Below are positions 12,954 to 24,246 of a stretch of 64,000 nucleotides of DNA, piece by piece (position 1 is the stretch's first letter; the number at the start of each line of letters is the position of its first letter). The translations under genes were made by a program, and so were the position numbers. Source of the DNA: Chalara sp. BL73 (lineage: Eukaryota > Ascomycota > Leotiomycetes > Helotiales); contig CAKJVC010000049.1 in assembly GCA_918026815.1 (NCBI GenBank), positions 744,001 to 808,000 of the forward strand. Direction: 5' to 3'. The notes beneath the pieces were generated by a model. That model saw only the letters and a list, made by a program, of their open reading frames with translations. It was not told the DNA's origin and did not search any database.

Positions 12954-15839
12954 TGGAGCAACCAGCGTTCCGAAAACCCCTTGGGGTGCTATTCGAATAC
13001 AACATAAATATTCTTTTGCTTTATGTAAAATAAGAGCATGATTGAACCCGCCCCCCCTCCCCCCTCTCCAAAACATGCAAAATAAGCTTTGATACTATGA
13101 TTTCTGATTATGCTAAAGTGTATAGTTCCATGCTATCTATGGCTGGTGGAAGCGTACATTTCTTGGAGGAAGTCTCAGCGGGGCTGCATCATTTTGAATA
13201 TAAAAAGACTCGCAGAATGTTGGAGGTGTTTGAGCAGTCTCTATAACCTTCCTATGTAGCGTGAAATATATAAAGAGTAGTAGAGATAGAGACAATCCTA
13301 AATGGGCTCCACGACTTTGTTCCTCTTCCTTTGTAGCCACGATCTCCCATCCTTTATCTCGTATCTTTTCTTCTTCCTTCACGAAAAGGCCTTTTCGCGC
13401 AATGCCTTTCCATAGTACATCTACACGCCGCGCAAACTCCTGGCGCAAGCTTTCTGCAAAGGCTGGTAGATCCGGTAAGCAATTGTTACCTCCTGAGCGA
13501 CCCAGATTCATTCTTGCGCCTGGAATCCCACGGTCTTTCAGATCTAGCTTTAAGACAAGGAGTGGCCCATCACAGCCCCAGCAGGCGAAAGTATATCAAT
13601 AATGTCGCTCCGCGTACCCGAAATGGACCCCGGCTGATGATAACATTCGCACGGCGGGAAAGGTTAAGGGATGTCAAAAAGTGGTTAATAATATCTATTC
13701 TTCGTCGCACGGACACAGCTACTCTCTTGAATCCCCAAAGTCGGCTACTCTTGGAAAGCAAGATAGGGATTAAAAGGATGAGGCAGACCTCCAGGTGGAT
13801 GGGGCTGTTATGCAGCTAGGATCAAGAGTTTCTTTGGCCTCAAGGTCATGTATATGGAATATGAATAGCGTTGGAAAAAAAAAATACAGTTCCTGGTCTT
13901 AATTGCTGGGCGAATGACTATAATTTTGTATCAATTGGCTCCGTAAGTCTATTGACTATGTGGACTGTAGTGCAATGCATCCAAGTCCAAACTCAATCCA
14001 GACTCCTCAAGAACTCCAAGAAAGGAGGATCCATCAATGATCGAAAATATGGGAAAGGCACATAGTTTCATTGGCAGGTGGTTGCGCCAGATGGAGAACT
14101 CCACTCCGCAGAGAGGAAAAAGCTTTTTGACCTTCGTTCAGGATCAGCTAGCTCAGGAGGAGGCAGCCAAGAAGATGGAGGAAGAGCAGGCAGTATTGGA
14201 ATGAAGAAGGAGGAGAAGAAGTCGAAGGAAACGGAACAAGAACTCGAGAAAATGAGAGAGATGATGGCAGTCGAGAAAGGCGAGGGAGGAAATACTACAA
14301 CAGCATGCTGTACTTCAAGTAAGTCGAATGCCTCAATCTTAACAATTATTATATTAGAACTCACTAACGTTATAAGAGCAAAATTGAGGAGGATAAAGAT
14401 TAGGGTGGTTGGGCTGATGAGGCCAATCACTATAGTTCCCTTGGGGTGGACACTAAATCATGAGTAAAAAATAATTTTATGGAGCTAATATCATTTTACG
14501 GACCATTACTTTATAGGATATCTTGATAGGATTTAAGATAGTTGATTTCAATAAAACCCTTCTCCCCGAAAATGCTCCCATTTTGAATTATGTGAATTTC
14601 CGAGCAAATTTTATTTAGTTGACACGTCTACTGAGGCGTGCAAACGGCCGAAGAATGGAATTGAAGAAATGGAATGGCTGGAAAGGGTCGTTGAGGAAGC
14701 AAGTTTGCGAAATCCTAAGATGAAGCTAATGGAGGTTCCCGCCAATATAACATTCGATTCCTTGGGCAAGAATACACAAAGAGTGTACGAGGAATGCAAG
14801 AAACAAGTAGAAGATGAGAGGGGCAGGGACAAGGGAGTAAATGCGCATATCAAGCGCGTGGAAGGAGGAACTATTAGAACTGTAAACCAGCGCAGAAGAT
14901 CTCGAAATTATAATGGAGTTTGATTGGGAGGTGGAAAATTCGCTAAGCCGTCGTCGAGATGAGTGTGATAATCTTGTTGATTGATGGTCCGAATATTTCT
15001 TTGGTAGCTTTTGGTAGGTTATGTATGTGAAGAGGTATGGTAAATCTTTGGAATAAGGTTGTGGGGAAATTCACTAAGCAATGCTAAGCAATCTCAGCGT
15101 AATTAACATCCAACCACTTACCAGCAGGAAAAGGTACCCCGCAGCAACTTGCTGGCTTGGCGCATTGCCGACAGTACGATAAGCGAGAAGGAGCGAGAAG
15201 GCGCAACGACATGCCAATCTCGCTCCATAGAATATCAATTTCCAGCCGTGACAAGTTTAACATCCCAGTCAACCAGACCTGAAAAGCATATTAGACCTAC
15301 CACACCTGCCAGAGATGTCGGGCAATGAGTCGCGGTAATGCTCATGTGCAGGTGATGGCGGACTAGTTCATGCATGGTAAAGCCGCGTCTGGTATTATTA
15401 AGTCGGCTGAGTGCCAGGATCAAAGCTATCCGCCAGCAACAACATATGCAGCAATTCGAACAATAGTCCCAAATCCCCCACTGTATTCAGCTTCCAGTAG
15501 CGTCGATACCCAGCTATCACATCACCTGTTCTCGGCCCCTGTACCCAGACTTTTTGCAATATGTGTATCGACTCTATAATGTTTCGCTAGCTAGCTCAAG
15601 ATCTTCCCTTTCCTTCGCCGCAGCCACACGCACTATGATATTAAATTGTATATCAAAACACAGACCGACAGGGAGTCAAAGATCAGGACTAGCGCTAGGG
15701 ATTTATTGCTGCCCCCTCCTTTCTCTTCCCGCCCCCACATCACACGGCAGGGCACATCTAGATGAGCTTATTTGAACTCCTGTTATTCAATCTTTCACTT
15801 CTATGCCTAAACTGCTTCTTACACTCCCTTCTGGAATTA
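12954..15839. other. Gene-poor stretch between chitin synthase and surface protein
   Basis: This holds 2.9 kb with no intact gene that I can defend. It includes a C-rich tract at about 13045-13065, open frames on both strands at 13137-13819 that I could not assign, the coiled-coil relic at 13975-14984, and a 10-nt tandem duplication at 15182-15201. Confidence 0.45.
13975..14984 (+). pseudogene. Decayed gene encoding a charged, coiled-coil-like protein
   Basis: Protein-like text continues through several frames of the plus strand. One frame reads through 14040-14204, ending LAQEEAAKKMEEEQAVLE at a TGA (14202-14204). The +1 frame starts exactly there with MKKEEKKSKETEQELEKM and continues the same charged helical character. 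After an AT-rich 300-nt gap, 14620-14922 reads through EEMEWLERVVEEASLRNPK. The last part (FDWEVENSLSRRRDECDNLV, ending at 14984) is again in another frame and behind an in-frame TAA. Two frame changes and a stop fit a decayed gene better than spliced introns. I do not recognise the family. Sequencing error is an alternative. Confidence 0.4.
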
Positions 15840-16984
15840 ATGGTCATGGCGCATAGAAAGTCTCTTGCCTTGTTTCTATCGTTTATACATCTTATAACAG
15901 CTGCATCCTCCCAGGCAATCGCAGCACTTGAACCCAGAGATGCCATCGCGGACCGACCTGATTTTATTGGTTATATTTTTATTTCAGCCGACCCAGCATA
16001 CTGTGAGCTTAAATTCCTTCACCTGGGGCTTCAAAAGTCACCGGCTGACATGTCTCGGCTTTGATTCTTAGACAGACCTTACTACTGCGCCTCCGATGAG
16101 GACCACACAACATCATGGGCCAGAACCTGGACAACAAGCAACGGATATGGGACCTGCTGCGGTGGCCAGACGAGCTCGTGTGCATTTGGTACAACATGTA
16201 GCGGGGCATTTATCTATGGAAATTATATAAATAATCCGACGCCTTATACTCTGTCATGGCAAGATACTCGCCTCTACGTGCATAAGCCGTAATAGAATTT
16301 GGTACTAACCTCGCAAAGTTATCAAATAATTCCCGGTCAGGCTTGCGTGACGAGGCGCGTATACAATAATATGCAAGAAACTACCGCTGTTAGATATTTG
16401 GGTTGTGGTGCGCCGTATCTTGGTGGCGTGACCTACTACAGGACCATTCCCACGGACGCTCGAGGTAAGAGACTACAAGTCTTTGAAAAAGTGTAATGCT
16501 ATCATCCACTAACGCTGTGGTAGTTGTAACCACAACAGAAGGTGCGCAAACGACAAGCTCTACAGGACAGTCGGCTGACGTAGCCGAAACGAGCCTTCCA
16601 GTTACTTCGAGCACAGGCCCAACCAATACAGGCTCAACGCGTACAACTTCCTCTACAACGTCCACCACAGCTCATCCAACCAGTGCTAGTACAAGCAACA
16701 GCGATGAATCGAGCTTGGTCGCCTCATCCTCCACAACCAAGGCCGACTCAGTAAACCAAACAAGCGAAACAACAAGCGCACCTAGCTCGAAGTCAGGCCC
16801 TAGTTCATCAGACAAAATTGCGCTCGGCGTGGGTCTAGGGATTGGTCTACCGAGTGTTGCTATAGGAATACTTGCATGGTGTTATCCCCGACGCCGCTAT
16901 CTCAGCGTCAAGCATTCGGACCCCCCACAAGGGCCTAATGTTACTCCCCCAATGGAACTTAGCGCTCAGAACCCACGGCAGTAG
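15840..16984 (+). CDS. Secreted Ser/Thr-rich single-pass membrane protein, sensor-like
   Basis: Exon 1 (15840-16002) starts with a signal peptide (SLALFLSFIHLITAASSQA). Exon 2 begins at 16072 and carries a Cys-rich ectodomain (CASDEDHTTSW, TCCGGQTSSCAFGTTC). It ends either at 16277, with exon 3 at 16341-16464 and a 63-nt intron (317 residues), or at 16288 with exon 3 from 16319, which needs an intron of only 30 nt. The last exon, 16524-16984, encodes about 75 residues rich in Ser/Thr, then one transmembrane helix (IALGVGLGIGLPSVAIGILA), a basic stop-transfer RRR and a 35-residue cytosolic tail. The layout matches fungal cell-wall stress sensors and other mucin-like surface proteins, but there is no canonical WSC domain that I can see. 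An upstream in-frame non-ATG extension to 15762 exists but is less likely. Confidence 0.8.
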
Positions 16985-17094
16985 CACAAGCCGCTGATCT
17001 GCCGCTATGGCCGAGCACGAACGATGTGACAAAGGATAAAAGCGCTTCTTGTTTTCGTCCTACTACAAAGTTCGTGCAACAAAATCCCCCCGAC

Positions 17095-18060
17095 CTATTC
17101 ATGTTCTATACAGTATATGCCACTGCGCCATTTCAAGACGTTTTGGCTTAGCTCAGATTTGTTAATTGTCTTCTGGAAACTATTCTCTATTACTTCGTGT
17201 CCTCCACCAGAGGATGCAAGTGTTGGGTGAACAACTTTCTTAAGATGCGCTAAAGTCTCACCTTTATCCATGAGCGAGTAGGTCTTCTCCATTATTTCAA
17301 TTTCAATTCGACATTGAAGGAGAAACCAGCCGACCTGCAGGACTTTCCCTCGCGATGATCAACGACATACTTTGAGCAGCTTGTAAGGAAAGTCTTGATA
17401 AGATAAAGTGGAAGAATATGATAATAACTGCTTCTACGCTCCACTGAACCGTCACGACGAGCACTGCGGCGGGCGTTTCTAATCAAGGTTATGGTTGGCT
17501 TGATGCCGTAGAGGCATGTTGGGGGTAATGATATCTGCTGGAGATCCTCGAGGGCCAAATGTAAGCCTTAGGTACAAGTAATTGTGTTATCGGTCGAGAA
17601 AAGTAATGCTAGCCTAGAAGCCTCAATTCTGCGCACCTTCATCCAAGCACAGGCATTTGCGACTTTGACGATGTATTGATAACTAGATGTGGCGTGGGAA
17701 CCTGATTTGGCGTTCACTATGAGCAATGAGCGGTATATGGCTTTTGGATCCGGCGTTATTTGGGCGTTTGTCACACCTTGGTCATGTTTCAACCGCTGCT
17801 GATATCTGCGTTCCATTTGGCACATTAATTCATCTGACTCTCTTCGCAAGATGTATATGATTTGTTTCCACCGGAATACGCTTAACTGAAGCAAGGGGAT
17901 TGGGACTGGCACGCTTTCTTTCCAGACAACATGTAAAACGTGAGTGAGGATTCCGAGATGGCGACAGTCTTTCTCTTCGCATATGCAACAACAAGAAGAT
18001 CAGGCATGCCTCAACTGTCGATTGGATCTCAGCAACCCACAACCCAAGCCTAGCACCCAA
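17095..18060 (-). other. Coding-like fragments, unidentified, possibly a relic
   Basis: Four overlapping minus-strand open frames follow each other (18060-17830, 17912-17568, 17558-17292, 17292-17095). Stretches such as ILRRESDELMCQMERRYQQR and EKTYSLMDKGETLAHLKKVV look like protein, but the frames do not join with convincing splice sites and I recognise no domain. It may be a decayed gene or chance open sequence. Confidence 0.2.
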
Positions 18061-19019
18061 CCCCAGCAGGAACCTTTGCTACAGTTTAATTAACAGCCAT
18101 CACGCAATGTTGCCGACTTTTTAACATGGATTCGGAACGTCAGCGATCTTAAAAAAAAGATTATATGGAATACACGCAATTCTCATTAATTTGCAAAACG
18201 TGTAAGCAACCCAGCTTTCTATCGAGGACTGGCTAATTTTAAGGGCAGGTCTGAGGATAATACTGTGTACACTTTAGATTTAATTTTAACGACTTCATCT
18301 TTGTCGATTTTATCTAGGGTAAATTGCAGGGGGAGTGGCAACAATGAATGGCACCAAGGAAAAGTCCGAGCTTGTTGGCACACATAATATGTAAATAGCG
18401 TTGGAACCACCAAATTCACAGCTACTGAACGACCATCAGTCGGACTCCTCCAGCACTCATAAAGCCTACCAAGGACCGAAGGCCAATTAGCCTCTAGCGT
18501 CTTTCACAGCATTAAAAGCTTCGCAGCCCTACTCAGAATTATTTGTTAACTATAACGAGTATTAATTCTTGACCAATGATGCTCCTTTGATCCCAGGTCG
18601 AGAGAATCCTAGAAAATCTTTATATATATCGCAAAACGCCAACCGGTCTCTCCTTGCACCAGCTATCTTTGCATCAACTGTGACGAGACTCTTCTTGATA
18701 ATCTTCCTGTGTACCTAAACTCGACCAGCCCAGCGTGGGCGCTTTAACAAGAAACAAGCGTGGTACACGAATGTTTATGTAATTAAATTTTGGATCATTC
18801 GAGGGAATGATTGCTTTCGGAGGAAAAGAGTTGATGAGACTTTTGAATAACGTTTGATGATTTGAAGTGTGAATGGTCCTGTAGGCTTCTAGCAATCAGG
18901 CATTGATAATATAATAGAGCATTGATAGGACTACCTTGATGGGGTTGATCTGATGTAATTTAATGGATGCTTTACAACCATATGTAGGTACATATAGATG
19001 GCTGAAGATCTAGTATATT

Positions 19020-19041
19020 TGGGTCTCATTGATGAGACCCA
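19020..19041. repeat. Perfect inverted repeat, 10-bp arms with 2-nt spacer
   Basis: TGGGTCTCAT, then TG, then ATGAGACCCA. Both arms match perfectly, in otherwise AT-rich DNA about 450 bp upstream of the RPA2 start codon. It could be a dimeric factor site or a cruciform-prone spot; no function can be read from sequence. Confidence 0.8.
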
Positions 19042-19487
19042 TTATCTACAGGAATTATTATGAGCTTGCATGGGTGCCTCAAGGTCGGCTTTCGTGACTG
19101 GAGCCCAGTCTCAAATACAACATTGCCTCAGACATGCAGACACCTAGTTCAAGAGTAACTTAGAGGTTTTCAAGAATTCCACTAGCATGATTCCCGGTTG
19201 CTCTCGCAGATTGCAAGTCAATTTCATGGAGAGGAAAATAGGAATATAAAAGATTCAGCTGTATTACATCGCACTAGCGAACATGAATCAACCACGGTCA
19301 AATTTAGATATAAGTTTGTTATTACCTAGGATCTAGAGCAGCCTGGAAGAGCTAGAAGGTGATACGCACGTGACATGCTTGCTATTTATGCCAAGACACT
19401 TTACACGTTCAAGAGATGTTGTCGCGTCTAACAAATTTACGCGTCTCATCAACACTCGATACGATTTCTAATTCACAACACCTCAAC

Positions 19488-20538
19488 ATGGGTAAGCAGC
19501 TATTGTCTATATTCATGAGCACCTACTTACTTAGGTAGCAGCGAGTTACGGATATGGAGGTGGTTACACTGCAAACACCTCGACAACATCGTATGGTGCG
19601 CAAGGCGGGGCAGGTGGTGGAGGGTTTATGGCCGGTTCACAAGCTGGCAGCCAGGAGAGTCCAAGTGGCGCAAAGGTATATACTACTATGGCAATCAGGA
19701 ACTGATCTAATGGTGCAAAAGAACTATGGCAAAGAAACTCTTCGACCGATAACGATTAAGCAAGCTTTAGAAGCGCAAGTTCTTCTTTATGCCAAATCAG
19801 TTTGGCAGTCCACTACTAACAAAAGTGTAGCCAATATCCATTTCCTACAGCAGATCCAAAGATTGATGGAGTTGATGTTACCCAAGTAAGTGATTCCCAT
19901 CAGTTCCGTATCCATAGCTGTTCTAATTATACCTCTAGCTCTCCATCATTGGCCAAATCCTCAAAGTCTCTCCCCAAACTACCAACACCACATTCTCATT
20001 AGACGACGGTACCGGAACTATCGATGTAAAACAATGGGTGGACAGCGGCGAATCATCGGAGAGTGCTAAGCCCATACCAAAGGAAGGAGAGTATATACAC
20101 GTTTGGGGATCGCTCAAAGACTTCAACGGAAAACGCACCATAGGGTCCCGCACTATCCGCACAGTAACAGATTATAACGAAATTAGCTACCATCTTCTCG
20201 AAGCCACGGCCGTACATCTTCACCTCACGCGCGGCCCCCCTGGACAAGCAAATGGTACTAAAAGCGAAGGACTGTTTGTAGACAACAATAGCGGAGCGAT
20301 CAATGCTCAAGCTCCCGGTGGCAAGATATTATCAAGAGCTGTTGGGCCTACTGGCAGAGCGATCTACAAGTTCTTGGCTGAGTCGCCGCAGGGCAATGAA
20401 GGGCTTCATGTTGCAAATATCGCACAGGCGCTTGGGATCAGCCAGCAGGAAGTGTTCAAAGGTGGAGACGAGTTATTAGCGGAAGGTTGTATTTACACGA
20501 CTATTGATGATGAGACGTGGGCGGTGCTGGATTATTAG
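19488..20538 (+). CDS. RFA2: Replication protein A 32-kDa subunit (RPA2)
   Basis: Middle subunit of the heterotrimeric single-stranded-DNA-binding complex used in replication, recombination and checkpoint signalling. Five exons are proposed (19488-19491, 19539-19675, 19722-19778, 19826-19885, 19939-20538), 285 residues. The start codon is almost alone in exon 1 (ATG plus one base). The N-terminus is a Gly/Tyr/Ser-rich phosphorylation region (SYGYGGGYTANTSTTS). Then come TLRPITIKQALEAQ and the OB fold (DPKIDGVDVTQLSIIGQIL, DDGTGTIDVKQWVD, HVWGSLKDFNGKRTIGSRTI), and a C-terminal winged helix (GLHVANIAQALGISQQEV). The acceptor of exon 4 is the least certain join: one at 19825 keeps the frame, whereas the better-looking TAG at 19830 does not. 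It is convergent with the GNAT gene. Confidence 0.93.
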
Positions 20539-20855
20539 CTGCACAATGTTCAGAATGGCACATGAGGCAGGCGTTTATGGCAGGCATGACATATCTGATT
20601 AGGCTCGATGTTGAATGTAGACTCTAATCATGAGAATTGTAGAAAGACAATTGGCAAGGACAGACATAAGAGACAACTCAGCTCGCCATAAAGTGAGTGA
20701 ATAAGAGAATTTCCATCAAACATGGCTCGCGTCCAATCTTGGCCATAACCGTACCGGAGGCAATCCCGAATCCCGCGTGGTGGCGCGCAACCAATCTCGG
20801 CCCAAAATTCACAAACATAAAGGAAATCCATTTCACCCTCCTCAATTGAGCTTAC
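20539..20855. other. Convergent 3' region of RFA2 and GNAT gene
   Basis: This stretch of 317 bases lies between two stop codons and should hold both polyadenylation regions. I see no gene in it. Confidence 0.5.
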
Positions 20856-21766
20856 CTAAGCAAGTCTGATCTCCACCGTGGCAGGCTCACCCTTCGCATC
20901 CACAGCAAGCGGCTCTCTTACCATGATATGCAGCGGAAGCGGTTTCCCTCCCCGCTTCATCTCAATGGCCTTCTTCTCAACAAAGCCATACCTCTGATAA
21001 TACGCCACGTTGCCGTGCGTACTGCTCTCCAGGTACGTTGCTCGACCCTCCTGATCTGCCTATTTCCCAAACTCCATCAGCATCTGGAACCTCCTATTCC
21101 CCTCCTTCCCACGATTGATTTTAGGGACGAGGCGGTCAACGTACCTTGGCAGTCATGTGCTCAATGAGCTTCCGAGCATATCCCTTGCCCTGAGACCCAG
21201 GCTTGGTGCCGATGTAGACGAGGTAATACGAGTCGTTGTCACGCAGGCCCATGACCTCGGCCTTGGTGTCGTGCAGCAGCGGCATGAACTCGCTGTAGAA
21301 GCGCGCGCGGCCTTCGCGGGAGAGCTGGAAGTAGAGCCGCCAGAGCCCGGAGCGGAAGATGGTCAGCCAGTCGTCCATGTTCTTGCCCGGCGGCATCCTG
21401 TTCTCGCATACGGTCAGTGTATGAGCACGCCCAAATCGAAGGAATCATGGGAGGAAATTACCATAGGGCAACGGCATCGAAATCCGGGCCGATGGTGGTC
21501 ACGATGCCTTTGTAACAGTGCGCCGCGGTGATGTAGCGCATGATATTGAGATGCAACTCCCACTTGTAGGCATCGGAGTAGGAAGACATGTCCTCTGTAT
21601 CGACGAAGTACCTTGCTATCTCGTCTACGGCGAATGCTTCTGCGAGACACAGTGCTGCGGCCTCATAGTCTGCGATACCTATGGTACGGACTTCATGTGC
21701 CGTCTCAGGAGTGAGACTACGTTTCTTCTCCAGGGTTGAAATGGAGCTGGTTTTAGTTTGCTCCAT
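20856..21766 (-). CDS. GNAT family N-acetyltransferase
   Basis: Predicted acetyl-CoA-dependent N-acylt transferase of the GCN5-related family; the substrate is unknown. Three exons (21462-21766, 21145-21397, 20856-21059) give 253 residues. The acetyl-CoA pyrophosphate-binding motif A is visible (YLVYIGTKPGSQGKGYARKL, matching Q/R-x-x-G-x-G/A). Motif B-like text follows in the last exon (YLESSTHGNVAYYQRYGFVE), a hallmark of the family's C-terminal half, in which a Tyr-rich loop follows a Glu-Ser pair. This last exon is recovered only by splicing. The middle exon is strikingly GC-rich compared with its surroundings. It lies downstream of IDI1 on the same strand, about 1.2 kb away, so it is not obviously co-regulated. 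Confidence 0.88.
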
Positions 21767-22969
21767 GATGTTTGATTTAGTAACAATTTATTTGTTTTCT
21801 GGCTGTCCGGAATAGTTAGCAAGACGATTCGTCATTGATTCAGTTCGAGTGGTTTATGGATATATTCTTACAATACGGTTTTTCAGATGGTCTAGTTATA
21901 TCTCCCGTATGCTGTTTCGAGAGCTGGGTTCTCGACACTGTTTCGTATCGAGAAGGGAAGCGGAGGCAGTTAAGACTTTGGCGTATGTCAACCGACATCA
22001 ATGTAAATTGTCTAAGGGTAGATATTGGAATATAGGAGGAAAGGAAGACGGATTGTTGTATCCGTCTATGTAATAGTATTTGTAAAGTTTGTAAAGCCTG
22101 AAGAGCAAGTCACTTGAGATGACAGGAAGTTGATGACTATAATGTCAATGAGGAAGAATATTTGATTGTACTGATTTCTGAGATACAAGCTTTGGAGCTT
22201 TGATTGAACTATAGCTATTCCCAATGCTTCGTGAAGTTGTAAACGGACAGAGCCCACTACTGAGCGGGCAGGGTCGGCTTGTTATGTACACGAATATCTT
22301 AGGCCGTACCAAGCCCATTTGAGAAGCCATCGTGAAACTGGCGTCCAACCAAAGGAGCCCCGATGGTTCCGAGCTAGCATATCTATTCGTAACTTCAAGT
22401 AAGATATGACAGGAGACAGGCAGCGTGACCAAACCCCATATGCACATTAGACCTGCAGCATTATCAAGGCGTGGGGTTTGTTTGCCTTGATGATCAAAGT
22501 ATATACTGGATGGACTTGCCTCTGGAGGTTAGACTGGGAGGCAAACTAAGAGCCCCGTCTCTGGGCCCCAATTTTTGACTATCTTGAAACAAGCATCCTG
22601 AGCAACGACTAGATACTCTTAATGTAGGATAAGAGAAGCAAAGAAGACCGTATATATACTGAGGTTACAACAATCCTCGAGTGAAACAAACAAGATCGAG
22701 AAAGAAGAAGGCACAGTCACCCCACCTTGGCACTCCAATAATGGGACACCGATCGGTGCTGACCGCTTCCATGTAAGAGGGAGAGCTCTGGGGCCCGAAT
22801 CGAGTATTGATTGCATGGCAGCCTATGGGCGAACCCGATGACTTCACCTGCCTGAGGTATATGTATGCTGGCAAGATAACAATCATAGCTTCTCTCAAAT
22901 CTCAACCAGTCCAATGTTATCCCGTTCCCAACGCCATGTCTTTGCCGCAAGGTAATCTCGCCAATCTAC
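21767..22969. other. Intergenic region between GNAT gene and IDI1
   Basis: This is 1.2 kb holding the GNAT promoter and the IDI1 3' flank. Open frames of 65-100 codons occur but lack splice support, protein texture or recognisable motifs. I see no gene. Confidence 0.5.
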
Positions 22970-23837
<868 letters not shown>

Positions 23838-24246
23838 GGCTGTTGCGCAGGCTGATTAGAAATGCTGACTCTTAGGATGAGCGAAGTCTGGGAATTAAAT
23901 ACCTCTGTGCCCTCACACGAAGGATGGAAGGGACAAAAGTGATTGGCTGGAGACTAAAATCGGGTTCCGATTAACTCAGGGGAAAACAAAAGGTCTAAGG
24001 AGGGGGTGGCGAGGGTGCCAGGGTGGGTGGTGAGTGCTGTTGCTACTGTATGTCAAGCAAAGGAGGGGTTCTGGCGGTGAGAGGATGGAGGGGTACACAA
24101 GACCGGCAGAACCGAGAAAAAAAACATTCAAAAGAATCGTTGCTTGTTACATACCACAGTCATCTCAGAATACATCTGTGCACTACCACAATATAACTGC
24201 CATTTGTTCCTTGCTGATTGTTTTTTTTTTCCTTTCAAAAGACAGG
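23838..24246. promoter_or_regulatory. Shared divergent promoter region of IDI1 and SYO1
   Basis: This stretch of 409 bases lies between the two start codons. It contains a G-rich tract (about 24000-24032) and a T9 run just before the SYO1 ATG. A GATGAG core at about 23876 resembles part of the yeast PAC element of ribosome-biogenesis genes, but it is short enough to occur by chance. Confidence 0.5.

Larger units (their letters stand above)
16985..19487. other. Gene-poor AT-rich stretch upstream of RPA2
   Basis: This is 2.5 kb with no intact gene. Minus-strand coding-like fragments lie at 17095-18060 (listed separately). A near-perfect palindrome lies at 19020-19041. The remainder is AT-rich with no long frame. 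Confidence 0.45.

Noticed and set aside
13137..13602. Overlapping open frames on both strands, each over 110 codons
   Set aside because: Neither strand shows a recognisable motif and the two readings compete; I could not support either as a gene.
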